This document shows positions 12,104 through 23,994 of a stretch of DNA of 64,000 nt, one piece after another (position 1 is the stretch's first letter; every line of letters begins with the position of its first letter). Made by a program: the position numbers and the translations under genes. The notes under the pieces were generated by a model. That model did not search any database, was not told where the DNA came from, and saw only the letters and a program-made list of their open reading frames with translations. Source of the stretch: Chanodichthys erythropterus (Eukaryota > Chordata > Actinopteri > Cypriniformes > Xenocyprididae); the NCBI RefSeq assembly GCF_024489055.1, contig NC_090242.1, forward strand, positions 24,053,782 to 24,117,781, written 5' to 3'.

Positions 12104-12265
12104 ACGTACGTCGGACAGACCGACGAATAGGAATCTCGCTAGAGAGGCCAATATACTTCGAGTGTAACTAAACGAGCCAATGCACATTGGCATGCAATCA
12201 TATGCATCAGCTGCTTGCCTCGCAGCGCGGGTATATAATGAGCAGCAGGTGCGTTGCATCTTCAG
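12104..12265 (+). repeat. DIRS left inverted terminal repeat
   Basis: Starts CGTACGTCGGACAGACCGAC and runs through TGCACATTGGCATGCAATCA to GGGTATATAATGAGCAGCAG. Its reverse complement recurs at 17850-18010 with only a few mismatches. TATATAA within the repeat could serve as a core promoter for the element's RNA; that is inference. The outermost 25 bases (12079-12103) are not in the right repeat but are matched in the internal complementary region. Confidence 0.85.
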
Positions 12266-12648
12266 CTTTTCGCTTCGGAGCCAAACCTTCTGCAACACTG
12301 AAGAAGATAGCTACTGAAAGCACGAGTGTGGTGAACGAGTCTGCTCTTCAAGACGTCTCTTGGTTGCGGTGAAGGCGGACAGCGCAGCAGCGGGGCCGAT
12401 TTCTCCTTTGTTTTTCTTTGCCTTTTTATTTTGAGCAAAAGCTGTAATCAGCGTGAAGGCCGTCCTCACGGCTGGTGAAACGGTGTGCCTAGAGCGCTGA
12501 AAAGCTGTTATTACAGCTGGTAAGAGAGTGCCTTCAAGGAGAGACATTTCCCTGTCTGTGCTGCAGCGGCTTTTCCCCTGCGTGCTTCAGCACCTAAAAG
12601 AGTCAGTCCTTGAAAGAGCTTACACGAGTAGTTCGCGTCTTTTTAAAG

Positions 12649-14112
12649 ATGTCGTTCTACTTGTGTGTTTCTGGATGCGGTCGTTACCTGGCACCTCAGG
12701 ATGGTCACCAGCGCTGTATCCGTGCTTGGGCTTAAGGCATGCTGAGGCGGCGTTTGTGGACGAGTCATGTACCCATTGTGGGAAGATGACCGTCGTGGAG
12801 TTGCGGTCGAGACTCCACTTTCTGCAAAGGGGTGGAGTCCCGGTCCCGACGCCTCGTTCCAATCCTCCTCAGAGGGTTGCTTCGGGCGGCGGGGCTGGTG
12901 ACTTGAGGATCACGGTGAGCGCGTTTCCTTCGGGGAACCAACCCCCTAGGAACCCTCATCCCTCTTGTGCTCCGCAGCCAGTAGAGCTGCCGGGCGAACG
13001 CGGTGGACCACCCCAGAGGTGTGTACCATCCGTATCTTTCGGAGCTTCCCAAGATGACCGGATGTCGATCGCTGCATCGGAGGGTGAGCCTGACGCTTCT
13101 GGGGATGACGATTCGGCGCAGCTGCCTCCCTCGGGAGTGACAACTGTGCCCGATTCAGACCCGGAAATGATGGCTATGCTTTCCCGGGCCGCCAACAGGG
13201 TCGGGCTCGTGTGGAACCCTCGAGGTTGGATGATTGGTATCTCGGGGTGGCAAGGGCTGGTTCTCAGCCCCCCACCCGAGTGCCTTTCTTCCTGGAGGTG
13301 CATGAAGAGCTCACTGCCACGTGGACGGCACCTTTTACTGCCCGAAGCCGTGTCGGTGGGTCCTCCTCCCTCACCACCCTTGATGGTGGAGCGGCTAAGG
13401 GTTATACGCGCATACCCCCTGTGGAACGGGCCGTTGCTATGCAACTGTGCCCTAACTCCACCTGGCGGGGGGAGCCATCTCTCCCTTCCCGGGCCTGTAA
13501 GTACTCGTTGGATCTTACCGGCAAGGCTTATCAGGCCTGTGGGGAAGCCGCTTCTGCCTTACACGCTATGGCATTGTTGCAGGTCCATCAGGCCAAGGCA
13601 CTGAAGGACCTGCACGAGGGTGGTCACGATCCGCAAGTTCTGCAAGAACTTCGTGCCGCGACGGATCTCGCGCTTCGAGCGACGAAGGTTACGGCGCGGT
13701 CAGTGGGTCGTGCGATGTCCACCAAGGTGGTCCAGGAACGCCATCTCTGGCTGTGTCTCGCGGACATGAGGGATACCGACAAAGTCAGGTTTCTTATTTC
13801 CCCCTGTCCCAGACCGGCCTTTTCGGTGACGCGGTCGAGAACTTTGCCCAACAGTTCTCGGCTGTACAAAAGCAGTCAGAGGCCATCAGTCACATCCTGC
13901 CGAGGCGGTCAGCTGCTGCACCTCCACCGCCGGCGGCACCTCAGACTGCCCGTCGCCGAGGGCGCCCCCCTGCAGCCGCCCCCGCTCCCACGGCCCAGCA
14001 GCAGCAGCCTCCATCCAAGCGGCGTCATGGAGCCGGTCGCGGGCGGGGTGCCCAGCCCGTCCAGCCACCCCCTAAGAAGAAGGGTGGCAAGGCCAAGTCC
14101 AAGCGGCCCTAG
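12649..14112 (+). pseudogene. DIRS ORF1, gag-like protein, frameshifted
   Basis: The ATG at 12649 starts a Cys-rich N-terminus (CVSGC, then ESCTHCGKM in another frame) that looks like a zinc-binding module. The coding sense moves between frames near 12720-12730, 13200-13215 and 13790-13800, leaving three breaks. The middle part includes RLDDWYLGVARAGSQPP and the helical block LTGKAYQACGEAASALHAMA. The C-terminal part is rich in Pro, Gln and Arg, ends with a basic KKKGGKAKSKRP tail and stops at TAG 14110-14112. It is probably a nucleocapsid-like RNA-binding protein. The breaks could be real or assembly errors. Confidence 0.75.
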
Positions 14113-16427
14113 GACGGGCGACCCGGAGATGGACGGGACTGCTCTTCAGGAGGTGGTGACCGCACCGCTCCTTCCCCCGGAGGAGGGCCGGGTGGAGAAT
14201 CTTTTGTTTCCCCTTTTTGTTCTGCCGCTGGCTCAATGGCCAGCGGTACCCAAATTTTCAATAAAAGAGCAGTTTCCTCTATCTCCGGGTCCGAAGAGGG
14301 CTCGGAGAGCAGTGGGAGGGCTAGAACCTCACCACTCTCATCCACCTCTTCTGTCGCCAGCGGACAGCAGCGAGCAGCAGGTAGGCAAAACCTCGACTGC
14401 TCCCTCTGTCCACCCGTGGAAGCAGGTAAGTGTTGCACAGCACACTGTGACCCCGCTTCGGGCCGCCTCACACAGAGAGCCTCCCAGGCTGCGTCCCTGC
14501 GTTCCACCTCGCTGCCCTGCGGCGGGTACGCCGGTGGTCCCCTTGGTGCCGCTTGCGCGGTCTCTGGGAGCCTGGCTAGCGCTCCCCAGTCCGTCTCGCT
14601 GGCTCCTTCGGACCATCAGGCTCGGCTATGCGATTCAGTTCGCCCAGCGCCCCCCCAAGTTCAGGGGCATCCTCTTCACTAAAGTGAAAGATGCCGATGC
14701 CCCTGTTCTGCGTGCGGAGATCGCAGTCCTACTGGCGAAGGACGCGATAGAGCCGGTCCCTCCAGCCGATTTGAGGTCGGGGTTCTACAGCCCCTACTTC
14801 ATTGTACCCAAGAAAAGCGGCGGGTTACGACCGATCTTGGACCTGCGAGTTTTGAATTGGAGCCTTCACAAGCTACCGTTCAAAATGCTCACGCAGAAAC
14901 GCATTTTCGAGTGCATCCGTCCCCGAGATTGGTTTGCAGCGATCGACCTGAAGGACGCGTACTTCCATGTTTCGATTCTTCCGCGACACAGGCCATTCCT
15001 GAGATTCGCGTTCGAAGGTCGAGCATATCAGTACAGAGTCCTACCCTTCGGGCTGGCCCTGTCTCCCCGCGTCTTCACGAAAGTCGTGGAGGGAGCCCTT
15101 GTTCCCATGAGAGAACAGGGTGTTCGCATTCTCAACTATCTAGACGACTGGCTCATCCTAGCACAGTCTCGGGATCAGTTGTGCGAACACAGGGATTTGG
15201 TGCTCAGTCACCTCAGCCAGTTGGGGCTTCGGGTCAACTGGGAAAAAGAGCAAACTCGCCCCAGTGCAGAGGATCTCTTTTCTCGGTATGGAGTTGGATT
15301 CGGTCGAACAGATAGCACGCCTCACAGAGGAACGTGCTTGGTCGGTGTTGAACTGCCTGAATACGTTCAACGGCAGGACAGCGGTCCCACTGAAGTTCTT
15401 TCAGAGGCTCCTGGGGCATATGGCGGCTGCAGCGGCTGTAACACCGCTCGGTCTGCTTCATATGAGACCGCTTCAGCACTGGCTTCACGGCCGAGTCCCG
15501 AGATGGGCGTGGCAACGCGCCACGTTCCGGGTGCCAATCACTCAGGAGTGCCGCCGAACCTTCAGTCCGTGGTCGGACCCTTTGTTTCTTCGGGCAGGAG
15601 TGCCCCTAGAACAAGTGTCCCGGCATGCTGTGGTTTTCACAGATGCTTCTGCCACCGGCTGGGGTGCCACGTACAACGGGCATGCAGTCTCAGGGGTTTG
15701 GACGGGACCCCATCTGCATTGGCACATCAATTGCCTCGAGTTGCTGGCAGTACGCCTTGCTCTGAGCCGCCTCAAAGGCCTGCTTCAGGGCAAGCATGTA
15801 TTGGTCCGTACGGACAACACTGCGACCGTTGCGTACATCAACCGTCAAGGTGGTCTACGCTCCCGTCGCATGTCGCAACTCGCCTGCCATCTCCTCCTGT
15901 GGAGTCGGAAGCATCTGAGGTCGCTTCGCGCCATTCGTGTCCCCGGTGTGCTCAACCGTGTGGCCGACGAGCTATCACGAGCTGTGCTGCCAGGAGAGTG
16001 GCGACTACACCCCCAGGTGGTTCAGCTGATCTGGAGAGAGTTCGGAGAGGCTCAGGTAGACCTGTTTGCCTCACCAGAAACCTCCCACTGCCAGTTGTTT
16101 TACTCTCTGAGCGAGGGGACACTCGGGACAGATGCACTGGCTCACAGCTGGCCCCGGGGCCTGCGCAAATATGCGTTTCCCCCAGTGAGCCTACTTGCAC
16201 AGACCCTGTGCAAAGTCAGGGAGGACGAGGAGCAGGTCTTGTTAGTTGCGCCTTACTGGCCCAACCAGACCTCGTTCCCAGAACTCTCACTCCTCGCGAC
16301 AGCCCCTCCCTGGCCCATCCCTCTGAGGAAGGACCTCCTCTCTCAAAGACGGGGCTCTCTTTGGCACCCGCGTCCAGACCTCTGGAAACTCCATGTCTGG
16401 TCCCTGGATGGGACGCGGAGGTTCTAG
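14113..16427 (+). pseudogene. DIRS reverse transcriptase and RNase H, one frameshift
   Basis: RT block: FIVPKKSGGLRPILDLRVLN, then DWFAAIDLKDAYFHVSI with the first catalytic Asp, then LPFGLALSPRVFTK, then ILNYLDDWLILAQ with the YLDD active site. A frame change lies in a short A run at about 15242-15247. After it comes GMELDSVEQIARL and an RNase H domain: FTDASATGWGATY (Asp), CLELLAVRLAL (Glu), VLVRTDNTATVAYIN (Asp), NRVADELSR (Asp), ending at TAG 16425-16427. All expected catalytic residues are present. The N-terminal start is unclear because this frame stays open upstream through ORF1. Its role is copying element RNA to DNA. Confidence 0.85.
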
Positions 16428-17434
16428 GTGACTTACCCCCTGAGGTACTTAACACCAACACTTCGGCACGTGCACTGTCTACGAGACGTGCTTACGCCTC
16501 GAAGTGGAACCTGTTCGTCGAGTGGTGCTCTTCTCGCCGAGAAGACCCCCGAAGATGCTCGATCGGAGTCGTGCTTTCCTTCTTGCAGCAAGGGTTGGAG
16601 CGTAGGCTGTCCCCCTCCACCCTCAAAGTCCATACTGCTGCCATATCCGCTTACCACGACCACTTAGATGGCAAATCTGTTGGTCAGCACAACCTGGTCA
16701 TCAGGTTCCTTAGGGGGGCGAGACGGTTAAATCCTCCTCGTCCCCCCTCCATACCCTCTTGGGACCTTACTCTGGTGCTCAGAGCACTCCAGATTGCTCC
16801 CTTTGAGCCTTTGCTGTCAGCAGACTTAAAGATTCTGTCTATGAAGACTTTGCTGCTGGTGGCATTGGCCTCCATCAAGAGGGTAGGGGACCTGCAGTCA
16901 TTTTCGGTCGACGAATCGTGCCTAGAGTTCGAGCCGGGTGACAGCCACGTGGTACTGAGACCCCGGCCTGGCTATGTGCCCAAGGTTCCTACCACTCCCT
17001 TCAGGGACCAGGTAGTGAGCCTGCAAGCGCTGCCCTCGGAGGAGGCAGAACCAGCCCTGGCTTTGCTCTGTCCAGTTCGCGCCTTGCGACTGTACATAGA
17101 CAGAACTCGAAGCTTCAGGACCTCAGACCAGCTCTTTGTCTGTTACGGAGGCCAGCAGAAGGGAAAGGCTGTCTCCAAGCAGAGGATGGCCCACTGGATA
17201 GTGGATGCCATCGCCCTGGCTTACCAAGCTCAGGGCGTGCCCTGCCCGCTCAGGTTGCATGCCCACTCCACGAGAGGTGTGGCTTCCTCCTGGGCGCTGG
17301 CTCGTGGCGCCTCGCTAACAGACATTTGTAGAGCTGCGGGCTGGGCAACACCTAACACGTTCGCTAGATACTATATCTCTCACCGAGTGGAGTCACCCCA
17401 GTTCTTCCATATGTTGTACAACCTACAAGGTTAG
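16390..17434 (+). CDS. DIRS tyrosine recombinase (phage-integrase type)
   Basis: Overlaps the end of the RNase H frame in a different frame, as usual in DIRS. N-terminal SAM-like core-binding region: LSTRRAYASKWNLFVEWC and LSPSTLKVHTAAISAYHDH. Catalytic part: Arg in ASIKRVGDLQ, His-x-x-Arg in HAHSTRGVASSWA (His at 17264-17266, Arg at 17273-17275), and the Tyr nucleophile in NTFARYY (17369-17374). It ends FHMLYNLQG with TAG at 17432-17434. All catalytic positions are present and no break is seen over about 340 residues. It would join the circular DNA copy to the target without a DDE integrase. The exact start codon is not clear. Confidence 0.85.
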
Positions 17435-17676
17435 TCCATATGTACTTATCCATATAACTCCTTCGGGGAAGGATATGGCTTCTGCAGCGTTCCTTATCGC
17501 ATGTAAGGCTACGCTTTCCCAGCGTTATCCAATTGTCGCACTGAGTGGGTTTTGGGAACAACAGTGATCGACCCACTCTGCGTGAGCCTGGTCCCACCGT
17601 CCTTAGGCAAGGGGGTTCAGGTGGCTCACGACAGAGCGCTGGAATAGGGCAGGTCCTGTGGCACTTTGGTAGGGAT

Positions 17677-17790
17677 TCCTATTCGTCGGTCTGTCCGACG
17701 TACGTTGAACGTGACCGACTGAATGGGAACGTCTCGGTTACATAGGTAACCCTCGTTCCCTGAAGGAGGGAACGGAGACGTACGTCCCGT
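17677..17790. other. DIRS internal complementary region
   Basis: The first part (17677-17732) is complementary to the extreme left end of the element (12079-12139). The second part (17733-17790) is complementary to the extreme right end (18003-18062). The two meet at GGGAAC/GTCTCGG. In DIRS elements such a region acts as a template that brings both ends together in a circular intermediate before recombinase insertion. Confidence 0.85.
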
Positions 17791-17849
17791 CACCACAGGC
17801 GTTGTCGTGCTGATGCTGCCGCCTGCTGGGCTCGGCTCCTCAGCGAAAA

Positions 17850-18010
17850 CCTGAAGATGCAACGCACCTGCTGCTCATTATATACCCGCGCTGCGAAGCA
17901 AGCAGCTGATGCATATGATTGCATGCCAATGTGCATTGGCTCGTTTAGTTACACTCGAAGTAGATTGGCCTCTCTAGCGAGATTCCTATTCGTCGGTCTG
18001 TCCGACGTAC
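17850..18010 (-). repeat. DIRS right inverted terminal repeat
   Basis: Reverse complement of the left repeat over about 160 bp. It is followed by an outer end (18011-18062) containing CGTTCCCTCCTTCAGGGAAC and GGTTACCTATGTAACC, two short palindromes that recur inverted at 17740-17785. Confidence 0.85.
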
Positions 18011-18095
18011 GTCTCCGTTCCCTCCTTCAGGGAACGAGGGTTACCTATGTAACCGAGACGTTTCAATGAGAAATAATTGCAGTGCTCTGGACAAC

Positions 18096-18141
18096 CGCTA
18101 TAGAGTTATTGTCGCTATAGAGTTATTGTCGCTATAGAGTT
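18096..18141. repeat. Short tandem repeat of about 20 bp
   Basis: The unit CGCTATAGAGTTATTGT occurs about 2.5 times immediately right of the DIRS end. Confidence 0.7.
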
Positions 18142-21100
18142 AGAAGCAGTGAATGCGGTTTACAGGTTTCATAGAAAGAGAACGATTGAGCGCGTGTGAG
18201 CTGGCTGGCCCTGAGCCAAATCAGTCACAGTAAGAATACTGTCATGTTTGCGGACTAAATACCTCAATATGAGAGGCAACGCGAAACGAAAAGAAATGTG
18301 AAATAAAACATGTTTTAATGAAAAGTGGTGGAAATAATGGATGATGGGTACAGAATGCTAACAAAACTTTGAGACATTTACAATCACACCCACCACAGGT
18401 GTGGCTTGCAAACTCAAAATACACCTCAGTTTAAATAGTTTTTGTGTGTGGTGGTGGTGTGGGTTTCAGGGATGTTTAGATAACTATAAAAGAGTTAACA
18501 TGTTCACTTTTCTTAATATTTAGCTATCAGATCTGTTTAAATGCTTCAGTTTGTTTTCACTTTATAATATTTTAAAACAAATGGAAGCATTTAAACTGAT
18601 ATAATACTGTATATCAGTTTAAATACTTAAATATTATATTATATTATAATGTAAGCCTAATAAAAAAATTGATCTCACTAGGGGATTGTTTTTTGTCCTT
18701 GCAACGAAAAATCTTGAAACCTCCTGTTATATAAAATCTGGGAAATTCATAAGCAATAAACATGTTATTTTGATGGTTTAACACTGTCTGCTGCTAATAA
18801 TTGACTGTTCAAAAACACATTATGGTTGTTCCAAGCCATCATTGTAACTGCTCATATTATATTATTATAAAGAATTGAACTGTCCTGCAGGAGGACAGAA
18901 ATTATTTTTTAACAGAATTTCTTGGTAAAGACTGGTACAGTTAATACAGCAATGTGAAAAAATCTCAAGTAACCTAAAATGTGCTTAATTTAGTGACTGA
19001 ACTGCTTTTTCAAACATATTATTTAATATATCACTAAGTTACATCAAGGGTCAAATAAAATAGAAACAACACATTAAAGTTAAATGTTACAGTTGCATGA
19101 TAAAACCATTTTTGTGTGTGTGTGTTTACGTTTATTGTACAGGTCTGATATAAAGTACGTTTTTGCTCAGGTGGCCAAAATGTGCGCTCAACAGAGAAAA
19201 GTTTTGCTCAGTGAGAAAAAATTTTAGAGGGAACATTGGTTGCCAGTGGAGAAAGTTGCATACTGCAGTTGAAAGGTGGAGTTACGGCATTCAGCCAGCT
19301 GGGACAGTGCCATGCTAACCAGTCCGGCCTTGAGCCCTTGACTGCAACATGGATCTGCAGAAAAGCATCTGAAAATGTTGCATGCAATAAATAAATAAAA
19401 TAAAATATATTCATTTGCTTATTCACTTATGTATTTCTTAAGCAAAGTATGAGCTCTATATATCATTGGGGATTAGATTGCAAGACATGTCTGACTCTTT
19501 CTCATTCCTTGAACGGGGACTCGAGGCCCCCTGATTATTGCATGTCCTTTATTCAGCCTTGAGCTTGCAGTCATGGTAGGACTTGTACATCACTCTTTTC
19601 TGATTTTGTAATAGAGGCACCCGAAACACTAAAGAATCCGTTTGATACACCATGGACAGGGCACATATGAGTAGCAAAAGCAGAGAGAGACAGGGTGCAT
19701 TTTAATGAGAACTGAGCGGTGTCTCAGCTAGAAATTCAGAGAGAGACAGGGCCTGTTTGGCTCACTCTCCTCAGCAGTGCATTGCTCTGACAAGCTCCCA
19801 GTTTTACTGAAGTGTGCACTTGTAATAACAAAGCCCCATTTCTATCCAGTCACTTGGTGGCATGAGATCTGCCAGACTTGATGTTTCGCTGCCTTCACCT
19901 TTTTTTGCTTTCTTTTTCCTTTTTTCTTGTAGCTCTGCACGCAATACGATGTGTGCCGGCATCCCTGGCTATGCTTCATGTTTCTCCTATGTCTGTGCTG
20001 TCAAGTCGACACTGACAAACAGGATTTGACAAACAAGTGATACATGAATACTAAAATCTGTGAGAACTACTTCATGTGCCGTTGAGCAGCACTTCTACTC
20101 AAAGCGGTGGAAAAAAAGATGTCATTTGCTGCATGACGTGATTAGAAACCCATATAAAGTAACAAAAAGGACAGCAATCGAGTGACAGATTGAGTACCCT
20201 AAGTCATTATTTCACAGAACATTACAGCACAGAGAGATGCGAAAATGTCTGTAATTTCTGATATTTATTCATTGGCGGGAGATGACTTCCTAAAGAGACC
20301 AGGAAATTGGAATTCTTCATGTCCTCACTTACATTAAATATGGATTGAGGAAGCGTATGATAGGGCCGCTATTTAAGTGGCTGGGGTTAAAGTAGGCAGT
20401 GATTGACCACCTCCTGTTCCTGCCTGACAAAACTTCATTTACATGCCACATCTAAAGACTGAAGGCTGATGTCTTGACAGAGACACTAATTCTCCACTTT
20501 AGCACCAGCAAATGAGAGTAACATAAACGAGGAGATATAAAATGTTCCGTCGTGGCATTTTGGGCATTTCGACCATATGGGTTAAGTCATTCAGACTCTC
20601 TTGTGAGACCTTACTGGATTGATAACACTCATGGTCAGAACTAATATTGGAGATAGAACTAGGATGTAATTGTCTACTAACAGCAGGGAGTAAGAGCGAT
20701 GGAGCCGATGGCTGAGGAAGACAGACAGCAAGAGATCAAATGAGACATCTGAAGATCCAAGGCCAACAATCTCTGATTTCTACCCCCGAGCGACTGATGA
20801 TTTGCCAAGTCAAAGCAAACCTTCTCATCTGTGAGCTTAGTTAGCTTCCAAACAAAACCCTAATTTGGACATCTGCAAGCCTCTGAAAAGCCTATGAAGG
20901 CTGCCATTTACAGAAAAAAAAGAGAGAGAGAGAGAGATGATGGAAGGATGTTGGTTGATACACGGCTTGAGACTTGTAGTTTTGCTCCTGCTTTTGGACA
21001 AGTCAAAGAGAGGACACAAGAGAAATCCCAGGGAATTTTCTACACTGTGTTGGTATGAATGAAGAAATAAGATGCATTCACGCCATGCTGGAATTAAAGT

Positions 21101-21524
21101 AATTACGAGATTTTGACTTGTAAAAAGTGTTTACATCCTCATAAAACCTAATGGCTTCTGCAGTAAAATGTAGTTAAGCAGTTATCTTGTAATATTTCTG
21201 CATAATTCCTAAAACCGACTATTGTTAATGCCTTAATAATGCAGGAATAATCTGAAAATAAATCTAATAAAACAGTTGATAGCACATAGTTTAATTATTA
21301 TCTAATGTCCTACTAAATAAACTACAATCAATTTTACATCTGTTATTGTATTCTTGTTTTGTCTATTGATTACTCAAATTACACATATTCATTTTGCCGT
21401 TAATAGTGTTGCCACAGAACCGCATTATTCCGAGCCAGAGGGCGTGAACAGCTGCTAAGGAGAACATGCAGTTTCATATAGTAATTACGGTAATTGTGAC
21501 AGAGTAAAAGCAGCATTATCCTTA
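18142..21524. other. Long non-coding stretch
   Basis: No gene supported. Near 19160-19240 lies sequence with GTGCGCTCAACAGAGAAAAG and TTAGAGGGAACATTGG, which I recognise as one end of a fish MITE. The rest is AT-rich single-copy-looking DNA with small microsatellites (GT near 19120, GA near 20920). Confidence 0.45.
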
Positions 21525-22659
21525 TACACCAATCAGGCATAACATTATGAGCACTGACAGGTGAAGTGAACAACACTGATTATCTCTTCATCACAGCACC
21601 TGTTAGTAGGTGGGATATATTAGGCACCAAGTTAACATTTTGTCCTCAAAGTTGATGTGTTAGAAGCAGGAAAAATGGGCAAGAGTAAGGATTTGAGCAA
21701 GTTTGACAAGGGCCAAATTGTGATGGCTAGATGACTGGGTCAGAGCATCTCCAAAACTGCAGCTCTTGTGGGGTGTTTCCGATCTGCAGTGGTCAGTATC
21801 TATCAAAAGTGGTCCAAGGAAGGAACAGTGATGAACAGGCGACAGGGTCAAGGCTCATTGATGCACGTGGGGAGAGAAGGCTGGTCCCATGTGGTCCGAT
21901 CCAACAGATGAGCGACTGTAGCTCACATTGCTCTAGAAATTAATGCTGGTTCTGATAGAAAGGTGTCAGAATACACAGTGAATCGAGGTTTGTTACGTAT
22001 GGGGCTGCATAACTGCAGACCAGTCAGGGTGCCCATGATGACCCCTGTCCACCGCTGAAAGCGCTAACAGTGGGCATGTGAGCATCAGAACTGGACCACG
22101 GAGCGATAGAAGAAGGTGGCCTGTTCTGATGAATCACCTTTTCTTTTACATCACATGGATGGCCGGGAGTGTGTGCGTCACTTACCTGGGGAACACCTGG
22201 CCCCAGGATGCACTATGGGAAGAAGGCAAGCCGGCGGAGGCAGTGTGATGCTTTGGGCAATGTTCTGCTGGGAAACCTTGAGTCCTGCCATCCATGTGGA
22301 TGTTACTTTGACACATACCACCTACCCAAGCATTGTTGCAGATCATGTACATCCTGTACAGACCATGGCCTCTTTCAGCAGGATAATGTGCTCTGCCACA
22401 AAGCAAAAATGGTTTAGGAATGGTTTGAGGAGCACAACAACGAGTTTGAGGTGTTTACTTGGCCTCCAAATTCCCCAGATATAAATCCAATCGAGCATCT
22501 GTGGGATGTGCTGAACAAACAAGTCCAATCCATGGAGGCCCCACCTCACAACTTAGGGACTTAAGTGCCAGATAGCAGTGGAGTCCATGCCTCGATGGGT
22601 CAGGGCTGTTTTGGCAGAAAAAGCAATATTAGGAAGATGGTCATGCCTGATCAGTGTAC
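21525..22659 (+). mobile_element. Tc1-like transposon copy
   Basis: The left end TACACCAATCAGGCATAACA and the right end GCCTGATCAGTGTA are inverse relatives, and TA is found at both outer edges. The length of about 1.1 kb is close to a full element. Related to the copy at 55462-56361, which lies in the opposite direction. Confidence 0.82.
21675..22645 (+). pseudogene. Tc1 transposase, inactivated
   Basis: Starts MGKSKDLSKFDKGQIVMAR and hits an in-frame stop near 21730. It continues as SISKTAALVGCFRSAVVSIY (HTH), then VACSDESPFLLHHMDGRE (first catalytic Asp), GGGSVMLWAMFCWETL, LFQQDNVLCHKAKMV (second Asp), then INPIEHLWDVLNKQVQSMEA (Glu), ending AILGRWS. Several stops and frameshifts are seen across three frames. 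It is probably 280-330 residues when intact, normal for Tc1. Confidence 0.82.
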
Positions 22660-22962
22660 AATGTGCACATGTGCTATAGTTTTGTTTGTATTTTTTATTT
22701 TTTTTTTGTGCTGATTATTTGCTTTGATTCATAAGAAAATATCGAATTAAAAAATCATTTAAGTGCCTCAAGTAAAAGTTTAACATTGTACATAATGTAT
22801 ACTTGCATGACAAGTCATAGTAATGGACTAGAAAATGTTGGTTTATTCTACATAAGGCAGGTCGAACCTTCATGGTGGCGGCCAGCTGTGTTTGACACAA
22901 ACTTCATACAAAGTTACGTCAAACCGACAACTTTCCAACTTATTACAGAGTGCACCGGTTAA

Positions 22963-23724
22963 AGGGATAGTTCACCCAAAAATGAAAATTTGATGTTTAT
23001 CTGCTTACCCCCAGCGCATCCAAGATGTAGGTGTCTTTATTTCTTCAGTAGAACACAAATGATGTTTTTTAACTCCAACCGCTGCCGTCTGACAGTCTTA
23101 TAATGCAAGTCAGCGGGAACTTTGACTATAAGAGTAAATAAAACACGACAGACAAGTCCAAATTAAACCCTGCTGCTCATGACGACACATTGATGTCTTA
23201 AGACACGAAACGATCGGTTTGTGCGAGAAACCGAACCGTATTTATATCATTTTTTACCTCTAAAACACCACTATGTCCAACTGCGTTCAGCATTCGCTTG
23301 GGGATGTCTGATCGCGCTCTGACAACAAAAGTGATGTCTGGCACTCATTGAAGTATATGCGCGAGACATCACTGCCGTTGTCAGAGCGCGATCAGACATC
23401 ACGAATCGAGTGATGAATGCAGTTGGAGGTAAAAAATGATATAAATACTGTTCGGTTTCTAGCACAAACCGATCGTTTCGTGTCTTAAGACATCAATGTG
23501 TCGTCACGAGCCGCAGGGTTTAATTTGGACTTGTCTGTCGTGTTTTATTTACTCTTATAGTCAAAGTTCCCGCTGACTTGCATTATACCACTGACAGACG
23601 GCAACGGTTGGAGTTAAAAATCATCATTTGTGTTCTACTGAAGAAATAAAGACACCTACATCTTGGATGCACTGGGGGTAAGCAGATAAATATCAAATTT
23701 TCATTTTTGGGCGAACTCTCCCTT
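22963..23724. mobile_element. TTAA-flanked foldback element (long inverted repeats)
   Basis: The left arm starts AGGGATAGTTCACCCAAAAA and the right arm ends with its near inverse. TTAA flanks both sides (22959-22962 and 23725-23728). The arms are complementary over most of their length (about 350 bp each), including TGTCTTAAGACACGAAACG and CGTGTCTTAAGACATC, so RNA or single strands would form a long hairpin. No coding capacity. Confidence 0.75.
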
Positions 23725-23994
23725 TTAACCTGCAGTAATATAAGAGGGTAACATAATGCAATGGGTGCTCCAGAGCTGCTGGGGGCAGCAGAGAGGACAA
23801 TACTGTTGTATTGGTTGCTTAGGAAGATAAAGCCAGTGAGACATAAACATAAAAAAATCCTTTAAAATATAAAATCTCCAAATATGCGCCTCTAAATATT
23901 AAACACTTATCAATAATGTATTGACCGTTATACTAAGCTAATCATAAAGAAGTTCTGTAGATAACACAGTTTGACTTCAGCAGTCATTGTTTAC

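Larger units (their letters stand above)
12079..18062 (+). mobile_element. DIRS-like tyrosine-recombinase retrotransposon, near full length
   Basis: The 6-kb element has DIRS structure: split inverted terminal repeats (12104-12265 against 17850-18010), an internal complementary region (17677-17790), and three coding regions in order, gag-like, RT-RNase H and tyrosine recombinase. There is no LTR and no target-site duplication. Each end abuts GTT (12079-12081 and 18060-18062), as if the element recombined at a single GTT. GC content is well above the flanks. ORF1 and ORF2 carry single-base breaks, while the recombinase frame looks intact. Insertion is probably recent. Confidence 0.92.

Noticed and set aside
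12620..16878. Many antisense frames over the DIRS element
   Set aside because: Shadows of the GC-rich sense coding sequence; no independent motifs.
13211..17434. A single 1,407-residue open frame that might be one large protein
   Set aside because: It joins pieces of the DIRS gag-like, RT and recombinase regions through frame changes; RNase H is in another frame, so it is not one natural protein.
23271..23465. Minus-strand frame in the foldback element
   Set aside because: Lies within the inverted arms; composition is set by the repeat.
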